Below, in pieces: positions 57,511 to 64,000 of a stretch of 64,000 bases of DNA. The notes under the pieces are model-generated. The model was not told the origin of the DNA. It did no database searches and was given only the letters and a program-made list of their open reading frames with translations. A program made the translations under genes and the position numbers. Location: contig CAZTMB010000003.1 in the NCBI GenBank assembly GCA_964614695.1, forward strand, positions 1 through 64,000. Reading direction: 5' to 3'. This DNA is from VGXO01 sp964614695. GTDB lineage: Bacteria > Planctomycetota > Phycisphaerae > Phycisphaerales > SM1A02. The number at the start of each line of letters is the position of its first letter. The first letter of the stretch is position 1.

Positions 57511-58541
57511 GCACCGCCGACCGGCCCTCGCGGCTTCCGCGTCCGTTGCTTCTGCCGCTCTCCCACGCCTACGGCCTCGCCGTCGCCTGGCGCAATCGCC
57601 GATTCGATCGAGGCATCGGCGTGCGGCGGCTCGGTTGCCCGGTCGTCTCGATCGGCAACCTCACCGCCGGGGGCACCGGCAAGACGCCGATCGTGGCGGA
57701 GGTCGCGCGGCGACTCGCGGGTCGCGGCGCGGCGCCGATCGTCGCACTGCGGGGCTATCGCGCCGATCGCGAAGGCGTCAGCGACGAAGCGGAACTGCAT
57801 CGGGAAGCGCTGCCCGGCGTGCCGGTGGTCGTCGGAGCCGATCGTCATGCGAGCCTGCTCGCGTCGGGATGCTCGCTGGCTCCGCCATCGGTGGTGCTGC
57901 TCGACGACGGCTTCCAGCATCGGCGTCTCGCCCGGGACCTCGACATCGTCCTCGTCGATGCCTCGCGTCCCGCGCTGGGTGATTGGCTGCTGCCCGCAGG
58001 CTGGCTTCGTGAACCGGCATCGTCGCTCCGGCGCGCCGATGCGGTGGTGGTGACGCGGGCGGATCGGTTCGACGCGACGCTCGCCGAGCGCGTCGAACGT
58101 CTCCACGGGCGTCCTCCGATCGCGTGGTGCCGGCACGGGTGGGACGGATTCGATCTGTTCGTCGGGCCCCCCGATCGCCGGCACGGCGAGCGGCATCCCA
58201 ACGAGTGGATTCGCGGTCGGGCGACGGCCACGCTGCTCGGCGTCGGAAACCCCGGTTCGATCCGCGGCATGCTGGCGGGCTTGGGCAGCGTGGAGCGTCT
58301 GGCGATTCCCGCGGCAGACCATCAGCAGTACGGCGAACGCGATGCGGCCAGGATCGCGCGGATCGCAGAGGATTCGGGCGCCGAGTGCCTGATCACCACG
58401 GCCAAGGACTGGGTGAAGCTCGGCCGTGCCTGGCGATCGGAACTGCCGGTGGCGGTCCCGCGGCTTCGGATCGAGTGGATCGCGGGCGAGGATGCCTTCG
58501 ACTCGATGCTTGACCGGATCGCGGCCTGCCCGATGCGTTGA
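57507..58541 (+). CDS. lpxK: Tetraacyldisaccharide 4'-kinase
   Basis: A 344-residue lipid A pathway enzyme that phosphorylates the 4' position of the tetraacyl disaccharide at the inner membrane. RPLLLPLSHAYGLAVAWRN is the N-terminal membrane-associated helix. SIGNLTAGGTGKTP is the Walker A (GGTGKT at 55-60). LRGYRADREG, VVVGADRH, LLDDGFQHRRLARDLDIVLVD and TTAKDWVKL are family motifs. It shows the organism makes a lipid A-type outer membrane. Confidence 0.95.
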   Translation: MSTADRPSRLPRPLLLPLSHAYGLAVAWRNRRFDRGIGVRRLGCPVVSIGNLTAGGTGKTPIVAEVARRLAGRGAAPIVALRGYRADREGVSDEAELHREALPGVPVVVGADRHASLLASGCSLAPPSVVLLDDGFQHRRLARDLDIVLVDASRPALGDWLLPAGWLREPASSLRRADAVVVTRADRFDATLAERVERLHGRPPIAWCRHGWDGFDLFVGPPDRRHGERHPNEWIRGRATATLLGVGNPGSIRGMLAGLGSVERLAIPAADHQQYGERDAARIARIAEDSGAECLITTAKDWVKLGRAWRSELPVAVPRLRIEWIAGEDAFDSMLDRIAACPMR

Positions 58542-58600
58542 CCTGGGCGGGTTTCGGACGAAGCGCGATCGCCAAATGCCCCCGGCACTCGGACTTGTGC

Positions 58601-58629
58601 TTGACCCCCCTTCGAACGACCTCCATACT
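58601..58629 (+). promoter_or_regulatory. Sigma-70-type promoter TTGACC-N17-CATACT upstream of the HU gene
   Basis: A -35 TTGACC (58601-58606) and -10 CATACT (58624-58629) with 17-bp spacing. The predicted start near 58636 gives a leader of about 180 nt for the HU gene, unlike the leaderless units. The rest of the 273-bp gap (58542-58814) shows no gene. Confidence 0.6.
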
Positions 58630-58814
58630 CGAATCGTTCCGTGCGAGAGTTCTTCGGAGGATCCTTGCCCTCTCGGGGCCGTCGAGTCGCGTGCGAGCGG
58701 CTGCGACTTACGCGGATCTTGGGCGAGGACCGTCGTGCGGGAGGTCCGGCGGGTCGCCACCTCGCTCGGTCCGGTGTCAGGCGTGGGTGACCGGAATCAG
58801 CGGCTGGTGAAACG

Positions 58815-59141
58815 ATGGCGACGACCACCAAGAAAGAACTGATCGATCGCATCGCCGAGGAGACGCAGCTCAAGCGAGCCGACGTCAAGAAGGCGGTGCA
58901 GGCGTTTCTCGACCACGTGATCGAGGAGCTCGGACGCGGCAACCGTCTCGAGTTCCGCGACTTCGGCGTCTTCGAGATCAAGGACCGGGCGCCCCGCGTC
59001 GCTCAGAACCCGAAGACCCTCGAGCCGGTCCGGGTGCCTGCGAAGCGGACGGTCAAGTTCAAGGTCGGTCGCCTGATGAAGGCGTCGCTCGACGGCGAGG
59101 CGATCGCTCGCGGCGCCGAGTCGGACGCCGACGACGCCTGA
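58815..59141 (+). CDS. HU/IHF-family DNA-binding protein
   Basis: A 108-residue histone-like protein. TKKELIDRIAEETQLKRADVKKAVQAF (two helices), then GRGNRLEFRDFGVFEIKDR with the FGxF motif, and the beta-arm AQNPKTLEPVRVPAKRTVKFKVG with its Pro tip. The C-terminus is extended by about 15 acidic/Ala residues (GAESDADDA). It bends DNA and compacts the nucleoid. Whether it is HU or IHF-like is not decided. Confidence 0.95.
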   Translation: MATTTKKELIDRIAEETQLKRADVKKAVQAFLDHVIEELGRGNRLEFRDFGVFEIKDRAPRVAQNPKTLEPVRVPAKRTVKFKVGRLMKASLDGEAIARGAESDADDA

Positions 59142-59251
59142 GCCTCGCCGCGGACGTGCCGGCGGACGCTCGGTCTCGCGTTCCTTCGTGAGCATCCTTC
59201 CAGTTTGGTGTCGAGACTTGTCCGGCATCGCGACGCGGGGAAGATGACCCC

Positions 59252-60751
59252 ATGCCCGACGCCGCTGCGCCTCGTCGCCGACCTCGTTTCGACCGTGCCG
59301 CTCCGGACGTGGGCAAACTGCTGCAGGCCATGCCGCCGCAGGCTCTCGAAGCGGAGATGAGCCTGCTCGGCGCGATGCTGTGGGATCATCGCGTGGTGGG
59401 CGACGTGGTGGTGGTGCTGCGGGGCGGCGAGGACTTTGCGCGGCCGGGGCACCGCGTCATCTACGACGCGATCGTCGAGCTCTACGACAAGGTCGGCGCG
59501 GTCGACGTGGTGCAGCTGCATCAGCGCCTGCTCGATCGCGGCATTCTCGAGGAGGTCGGCGGCCTCGACTACCTCGTGCAGCTCGCCGAGAGCGTGCCGA
59601 GCGCCGCGAACGCGGTCCACTACGCGGAACTCGTTCGCGAGAAGGCGATCCTTCGCGAGCTGATCGAGGCGGCGGGCGAGATTCTCGACGAGGCGCACCA
59701 CGGCCGCGACGGGGCGACCGCCACGCTCGAGTCGGCCGAGCAGCGGATCTTCCAGATCGCGCAGCGGCGCGACCGCGTCGCCCTCACCGACCTCAAGCAG
59801 ATCCTCGAGGAGACCATGAAGCGCCTCGAGGAGAACGAGGGGCGCACGATCACCGGCGTCGCGACCGGCTTCGTCGAACTCGACGAGATGACCAGCGGTC
59901 TGCAGTCGGGCGAGATGGTGATCCTCGCGGCCCGTCCTTCGATGGGAAAGACGGCGTTGGCCCTCAACCTCGCCGAGAACATCGCGATGGACGGCCGCCC
60001 GGTCGCGATCTTCAGCCTCGAGATGAGCCGTCAGCAGCTCGTGCAGCGACTGCTCTGCTCCCGCGGACAGATCGACGGACAGCGGTTCCGCCGAAACCTG
60101 CTCCGGCAGGACGACTACCAGCGACTCATGGTCGCGTGCAACGACCTCGCGTCGGCGCCGATCCTGATCGACGACACGCCGGGCCTCACCCTGCTGCAGC
60201 TTCGCTCGAAGGCGCGGCGCATGAAGGAGAAGTCGGGCCTCGAGGCGATCGTGATCGACTACCTCCAGCTCATGAGCGCGGGCGGCAGGGTGGAGAGCCG
60301 CCAGCTCGAGGTCAGCGAGATCAGCCGCGGCATCAAGGCGATGGCCCGCGAACTCGAGGTTCCGGTCGTCTGCCTCAGCCAGCTCAATCGGGCCGCAGAG
60401 CAGCGCGAAGGCCATCGCCCCCGCATGAGCGACCTTCGCGAGTCGGGCTCGATCGAGCAAGACGCCGACGTCGTCGCCATGCTGCACCGCGAGGAGTACT
60501 ACCACCGCGCCGATCCGGAGTGGGCCGAGCAGAACCCCGATCGCGTCGGCGTCGCGGAACTGATCATCGCCAAGCAGCGGAACGGTCCGACCGGCACGGT
60601 CGAACTGGCGTGGGACGCGGGATCGACCCGGTTCCGCACGCTCAGCCACGCCACGCCGCCGCCGAGCATCGTCGGGGCCCGCAACTACGAGGCTCCGAGA
60701 ACCCGGCCGGCTCGCCCGCCCGCGGACGACGACTTCGACATTCCGATCTGA
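59252..60751 (+). CDS. dnaB: Replicative DNA helicase
   Basis: A 499-residue hexameric 5'-3' helicase. The N-terminal DnaB domain has PPQALEAEMSLLGAML. The RecA-like domain has TGFVELDEMTSGLQSGEMVILAARPSMGKT, with Walker A at 227-234, FSLEMSRQQLVQRL, VIDYLQLMSAGG (Asp336), SRGIKAMARELEVPVVCLSQLNR and SDLRESGSIEQDADVV. There is no intein. TTGTCC and AAGATG, 17 bp apart just upstream, are a possible promoter giving an almost leaderless mRNA. Confidence 0.97.
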   Translation: MPDAAAPRRRPRFDRAAPDVGKLLQAMPPQALEAEMSLLGAMLWDHRVVGDVVVVLRGGEDFARPGHRVIYDAIVELYDKVGAVDVVQLHQRLLDRGILEEVGGLDYLVQLAESVPSAANAVHYAELVREKAILRELIEAAGEILDEAHHGRDGATATLESAEQRIFQIAQRRDRVALTDLKQILEETMKRLEENEGRTITGVATGFVELDEMTSGLQSGEMVILAARPSMGKTALALNLAENIAMDGRPVAIFSLEMSRQQLVQRLLCSRGQIDGQRFRRNLLRQDDYQRLMVACNDLASAPILIDDTPGLTLLQLRSKARRMKEKSGLEAIVIDYLQLMSAGGRVESRQLEVSEISRGIKAMARELEVPVVCLSQLNRAAEQREGHRPRMSDLRESGSIEQDADVVAMLHREEYYHRADPEWAEQNPDRVGVAELIIAKQRNGPTGTVELAWDAGSTRFRTLSHATPPPSIVGARNYEAPRTRPARPPADDDFDIPI

Positions 60752-60913
60752 TCGGACGACGGCGGCAATCGCCGGACGCCTGCTTGGTTGGAGAACTCGT
60801 CTCGGCGGTGCCGATCGATGCCGCCAATTCGCCCGCTTGGACCGATGGACCGGCGGACGGTCGCGCCGAGAGCGATCATCGGACCGCCCGATCCGTCGCA
60901 GCAAGCAGTCGAG

Positions 60914-61516
60914 ATGACCTTCACGCCGTCGATCCACGCTGAAGACCCGAGCCCCGAGCGGCTGCAGCAGACGCTTCAGGACGCCGCGACCGGCGACGAG
61001 CGGGCGTGGCGGCGGATCGTCGACTGGTTCACGCCGCGGCTTCATGGATTCATCCGAAGCCACTGCGGGGATCCGGATCTGGCCGCGGAGATCACGCAAT
61101 CGACCCTGTGCACGGTCGCCGCGAAGATCGGCGTGTACGTCGAGAGCGGGCGTTTCGAGGGGTGGATCTTCCGGATCGCGATGAACCGCCTTCGCGACGA
61201 GATGCGGCGACGCAAGCGCCACGCCGCGCCGATGGACGCCACCGTGCTGACCGGGCTCGCGCCGGGCACGCACGACGAGGTTCCGGTCGATCGCCGGCGG
61301 CTGCTGCACGCGTTGCACACCGCGCTTGCGGGACTTTCCCCGTCGGATCGGACGGTGATCGAACTTCGCCACATCGGCGGGATGAGCTTCCGGCAGATGG
61401 CGGACCATCTCGACGAGCCGCTCGGCACGCTGCTGGCACGCCACCACCGGGCGCTTCGCAAGCTTCGCGAGGCGTTGGGACCGGGAATCGGCGAGGAAGT
61501 CGAGGATCTGGGATGA
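60914..61516 (+). CDS. ECF-type RNA polymerase sigma factor
   Basis: A 200-residue sigma factor with regions 2 and 4 only. Region 2 has DERAWRRIVDWFTPRLHGFIR, DLAAEITQSTLCTVAAKI and FEGWIFRIAMNRLRDEMRRRKR. Region 4 has LSPSDRTVIELRHIGGMSFRQMADHL, LGTLLARHHRALRKLRE. It resembles planctomycete-enriched ECF groups. ATG 60914 is chosen as the start of clear similarity; an in-frame ATG at 60845 is possible. It is followed by a TM-anchored protein and an exported LSPQQ protein, a typical sigma/anti-sigma/sensor layout. Confidence 0.9.
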   Translation: MTFTPSIHAEDPSPERLQQTLQDAATGDERAWRRIVDWFTPRLHGFIRSHCGDPDLAAEITQSTLCTVAAKIGVYVESGRFEGWIFRIAMNRLRDEMRRRKRHAAPMDATVLTGLAPGTHDEVPVDRRRLLHALHTALAGLSPSDRTVIELRHIGGMSFRQMADHLDEPLGTLLARHHRALRKLREALGPGIGEEVEDLG

Positions 61517-61618
61517 CTCGGCCCGCGAGACGCTCTTCGATCTGCCCGGGATGCGGCTTGATCCGCAATGCCTCGGGACGCGTGCCGTTCAACACGCCCT
61601 CCGAAAGGAACCGCCTCC

Positions 61619-62200
61619 ATGCATGACCCGAGCGAGCATTCAGACAAGCGGCAAGTTCCGCCGATGGCCGGGCGGCCGGACGAGGCGTCCGAAGTGGCGC
61701 GGATCGAGTCGCTTCTGGCGATCTGGGCCGAGGCGAACGCCGCGCCCCCGGATCTCGCGGATCGGATCTTCCAGGCGTCTCGCGCCTCGATCGCGGCTCG
61801 CCGCGAGTCCCGGCCGAGCCTTGGCGAGCGCCTCGGCGAACTGCTGAGCCTCTTCAGCCCGCCGCGATTGGCCTTGGCGGCGCTCCTCTTCGCGTGCCTG
61901 GCGTTGCCGGCGGTGCTGCTGCTTGATCGCCCGCAGGTCGACTCCACCGAGTCGCTTGCGGCATCGATCGAAGTTCCGCCAGTCGTCGAGGCCGCCCTGC
62001 TGGCCGAGGCGCCGGTGGCCGAGCCGCTGCTGGTCGCGATGCTCGAGCCGGTCTCCGCCGATTGGAGCGACGTGCTCGGCCACGAGCCGGGGGTCGAGAT
62101 CCTGTCGGTCATCGAGACGCGCGGACGCGGTCTCGACGAGTACGCGGCGGAGTTCGAGGCGATTCTGGGTGCGTTCGAATCCGCACCGATGGGAATGTGA
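61619..62200 (+). CDS. Single-TM protein, putative anti-sigma factor
   Basis: A 193-residue protein. A cytoplasmic N-terminus of about 80 residues (EVARIESLLAIWAEANAAPPDLADRIFQASR) precedes one TM helix (LALAALLFACLALPAVLLL) and an acidic periplasmic part (WSDVLGHEPGVEILSVIETRG). Location after an ECF sigma gene and this topology suggest an anti-sigma factor, but no zinc-binding HxxxCxxC motif is present. AGGA lies 10 nt before the ATG; ATG 61568 would add 17 residues. Confidence 0.6.
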   Translation: MHDPSEHSDKRQVPPMAGRPDEASEVARIESLLAIWAEANAAPPDLADRIFQASRASIAARRESRPSLGERLGELLSLFSPPRLALAALLFACLALPAVLLLDRPQVDSTESLAASIEVPPVVEAALLAEAPVAEPLLVAMLEPVSADWSDVLGHEPGVEILSVIETRGRGLDEYAAEFEAILGAFESAPMGM

Positions 62201-62204
62201 CGCG

Positions 62205-63065
62205 ATGAACCCACAGCGAACGATCGGTCGATTCGGCGCGACGCCTCGTGGAAGCCTGCTTGGCGCGGCGGCGCTGCTGGCGAGTCTCGCGATGGCGACG
62301 GTCGCGTCGGCGCAGCAGGCATCGCCCGCTCCGACGCCGGGACCCGCAGCGCCGGCGGCGTCCGAGGCCCCGCAGTCGCCGCCCCGTGCTGGAGAACGGC
62401 GCCGCGGCGACCGCGGGCGGTTCGGCAGCGGGGCGATGCGTCTTCCCCGCGGCGAAGGCGATGGACCGGAACGCGGCGACGATCGTCCGCGACGCCTCTC
62501 CCCGCAGCAGATCGAACTCGTCCTCGAGACCGCCCGCGAGGTCTTCCCGGAGTGGGCCGATCGCCTCGAGACGCTGCGCGAGCAGGATCCGGAGGGCCTC
62601 GATCGCGCGATCGCCGGCAACGCGCGGCGGCTCTTCGCCCTCGCGATGCTGCGGGAGCGCAATCCCGACCTCTTCAAGATGAAGGTCGAGGAGCTCCGCA
62701 ACCAGATGGAGTTGCGTCGGCTGTCGGCGCGGATGCAGGAGCTCGCCGAGGCGGGCGATCCGGCGGCGATCGACTCGACGCGCGAGGAGATCCGCGTGCT
62801 TGCGGCGAAGCACGTCGACCTCGGACTCCGGACCCGTGCGATGGAACTCGCGGCGATGGACGAGGCGATCCGCCGCATGCGCACCGAGCTCGAGGCCGAC
62901 AGCCTCGCCCGTGACGCCGCGATCGACGAACTGGTCGCCGCGGTCGAGGCGGGCCGACCGCCCGCCGACGACGATCGCGAGATGCGTCGCGAGCCGATCG
63001 GCGAGGCGCCACCTCCGCCCGGCCCGCGTCGCGGTCGGCCGATGCCTCCGCCGGCCTCCGAGTGA
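62205..63065 (+). CDS. Exported helical protein with LSPQQ motif (Spy/CpxP-like, putative stress sensor)
   Basis: A 286-residue protein. The signal peptide (LGAAALLASLAMATVASAQ) is followed by a Pro/Arg/Gly-rich linker and then a long helical domain. That domain begins RRLSPQQIELVLETAREVFP and continues with ELRNQMELRRLSARMQELAEAG and EIRVLAAKHVDLGLRTRAMEL. The LTxxQ-like motif and all-helical basic/acidic pattern recall CpxP/Spy/heavy-metal-sensor proteins. A Pro-rich tail ends it. It lies 4 bp after the anti-sigma-like gene. It is similar in style to the 478-residue protein at 28877-30313. Confidence 0.65.
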   Translation: MNPQRTIGRFGATPRGSLLGAAALLASLAMATVASAQQASPAPTPGPAAPAASEAPQSPPRAGERRRGDRGRFGSGAMRLPRGEGDGPERGDDRPRRLSPQQIELVLETAREVFPEWADRLETLREQDPEGLDRAIAGNARRLFALAMLRERNPDLFKMKVEELRNQMELRRLSARMQELAEAGDPAAIDSTREEIRVLAAKHVDLGLRTRAMELAAMDEAIRRMRTELEADSLARDAAIDELVAAVEAGRPPADDDREMRREPIGEAPPPPGPRRGRPMPPPASE

Positions 63066-63081
63066 TCCTCGCGCCCGGCAC

Positions 63082-63087
63082 TATGCT
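63082..63087 (+). promoter_or_regulatory. -10 element (TATGCT) for the ABC permease gene
   Basis: TATGCT ends 6 nt before the GTG at 63094; leaderless-type spacing. Confidence 0.45.
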
Positions 63088-63093
63088 CGCGGA

Positions 63094-64000
63094 GTGTCCG
63101 CGAGTTCGGCCATCGCTCTCGAGGTTCGATCGATCCCGGAGCCCCGCGCCGCGCGGCTTCGGGACCGTTCGCTCGTGGCAGGGGCGCTGCTTCTGGCGGG
63201 CATCGTGCTCGCCTGCCTCGGTTCGGTCCCGTGGACCTTCGCACGGATCGCCGACGAGCCGACGAGCCCTCGTCGATTCGAGGCCGGCAATCTCGAACTG
63301 AACCTGCTGCCGCCGAAGTGGCTGCCGCTCTCGGCGGAGGAGTCGGCGAACGTCGGGTCGCGGATCGCGGCCGTGCAGGAGGCGGGCGGATTCGTTCCGG
63401 GCAGGCTTCTCGGCACGGATCGGCTCGGGCGCGACGTCGGCGCGCGGCTCCTCGCGGGCGGGGTGGTCAGCCTGGCGGTCGGGTTCGCCGCAGCGATCGT
63501 CGCGGTCGTCGTGGGAACCCTCTTCGGCGCGATCGCCGGGTTCGCCGGCGGTCGAACCGACGCGATCCTCATGCGGGCGGTCGATGTCCTCTACGGACTG
63601 CCCTCGATCCTTCTCGTCGTGCTGCTCGCCGTCGCGGTCGATGGCGTCATCTCCCGAAGCGGGTGGGAGCCCCGGCCGGCAGCGCGACAGTGGATCTCCC
63701 TCGCAACGCTCTTCGTCGCGATCGGCGGCATCGGTTGGCTCACGCTCGCCCGGATCGTGCGGGGTCAGGTGCTGAGCCTGCGTGGGCAGCCGTTCATGGA
63801 GGCGTGCGAAGCGCTCGCGATCCCATGGCGGCGGCGATTCCTGCGCCACCTGCTTCCGAATCTTGCCGGGCCGGTGCTCGTCTACGCGACGCTCGCGATC
63901 CCCTCGGCGATGCTCGCCGAGAGCTTTCTGAGCTTTCTGGGAATCGGCGTGCGGGAGCCGCTGCCCAGTTGGGGCAACCTGGCCTCGGAGGCGCTGCAGG
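63094..64000 (+). CDS. OppC/DppC-type ABC transporter permease (3' end outside window)
   Basis: The frame is open from GTG 63094 to the right edge (302 codons). The first TM helix is LVAGALLLAGIVLACLGSV. After a periplasmic loop containing LLGTDRLGRDVGARLLAGG, the classic OppC signature, come TM helices (LAVGFAAAIVAVVVGTLFGAIAG, DVLYGLPSILLVVLLAVAV). The EAA loop reads EACEALAIPWRRRFLRHLLPN in parts, followed by LAESFLSFLGIGVREPLPSWG. It forms the inner-membrane channel for peptide or nickel-type importers. The partner permease and ATPases should follow outside the window. Confidence 0.92.
   Translation, partial: MSASSAIALEVRSIPEPRAARLRDRSLVAGALLLAGIVLACLGSVPWTFARIADEPTSPRRFEAGNLELNLLPPKWLPLSAEESANVGSRIAAVQEAGGFVPGRLLGTDRLGRDVGARLLAGGVVSLAVGFAAAIVAVVVGTLFGAIAGFAGGRTDAILMRAVDVLYGLPSILLVVLLAVAVDGVISRSGWEPRPAARQWISLATLFVAIGGIGWLTLARIVRGQVLSLRGQPFMEACEALAIPWRRRFLRHLLPNLAGPVLVYATLAIPSAMLAESFLSFLGIGVREPLPSWGNLASEALQ

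Noticed and set aside
1..64000. CRISPR arrays, insertion sequences, phage genes, tRNA or rRNA genes
   Set aside because: No direct-repeat/spacer arrays, transposase or integrase motifs, or structural-RNA consensus sequences were seen. The only tandem repeat of note is inside the acidic-protein gene.

Overview
The window is a very GC-rich, gene-dense bacterial chromosome segment. It most resembles a member of the Planctomycetota, probably class Phycisphaerae. The evidence is many prepilin-like proteins, a complete type II secretion (T2SS) operon, a PEP-CTERM-like surface protein, a flotillin (FloA)/NfeD operon, a Hanks-type kinase, ECF sigma signalling and LpxK for an LPS outer membrane. The assignment is inference from content; no rRNA lies in the window. 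A run of 100 N (17063-17162) inside the secretin gene shows this is a scaffolded, probably metagenomic, assembly.

Layout. 1-2841: start of a divergent phosphohexomutase, then a 6-pyruvoyl-tetrahydropterin synthase family gene coupled to ppk1. 2851-9687 (minus): a type IV pilus-like cluster with an LEA14-like lipoprotein, a PilT-type ATPase, a PilC/GspF platform protein, two prepilins and a large PilX-like protein with calcium-loop motifs. 9708-14435 (plus): a 1404-residue PQQ-type beta-propeller protein and an extremely acidic D/E protein. 14650-30313 (minus): a T2SS operon in the order LTPEQ-type exported protein, E, F, G, H, I, J, K, L/N-like, M-like, C-like, D, outer lipoprotein. 30505-33293 (minus): a CoA-transferase A subunit, a sigma-70 factor and ndk.

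33463-36509 (plus) holds both subunits of DNA topoisomerase VI, the archaeal/plant-type IIB enzyme, in a bacterial housekeeping context. 36556-40680 (minus): an orphan NtrB-like histidine kinase, a cold-shock protein, and rpsO-pnp. 40967-45453: an acyl-CoA carboxylase carboxyltransferase, a PEP-CTERM protein, RdgB and a YkgJ-type Cys-cluster protein. 45464-51916 (minus): a six-gene envelope operon (long NfeD, short NfeD, FloA, glycosyltransferase, flippase-like membrane protein, acyltransferase). 52054-53897 (minus): two paralogous prepilins behind a long leader. 54551-64000: RidA, a Ser/Thr kinase, Maf, a small membrane protein, lpxK, HU, dnaB, an ECF sigma/anti-sigma-like/LSPQQ-protein operon and the start of an OppC-type ABC permease.

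Two cross-cutting observations stand out. First, at least ten transcription-unit starts have a TAnnnT (usually TAnnCT) hexamer ending only 6-9 nt before the start codon, with no Shine-Dalgarno sequence. This implies widespread leaderless transcription. Second, the GspC-like and GspL-like proteins of the T2SS share a homologous C-terminal module of about 52 residues that I cannot assign to a known family.
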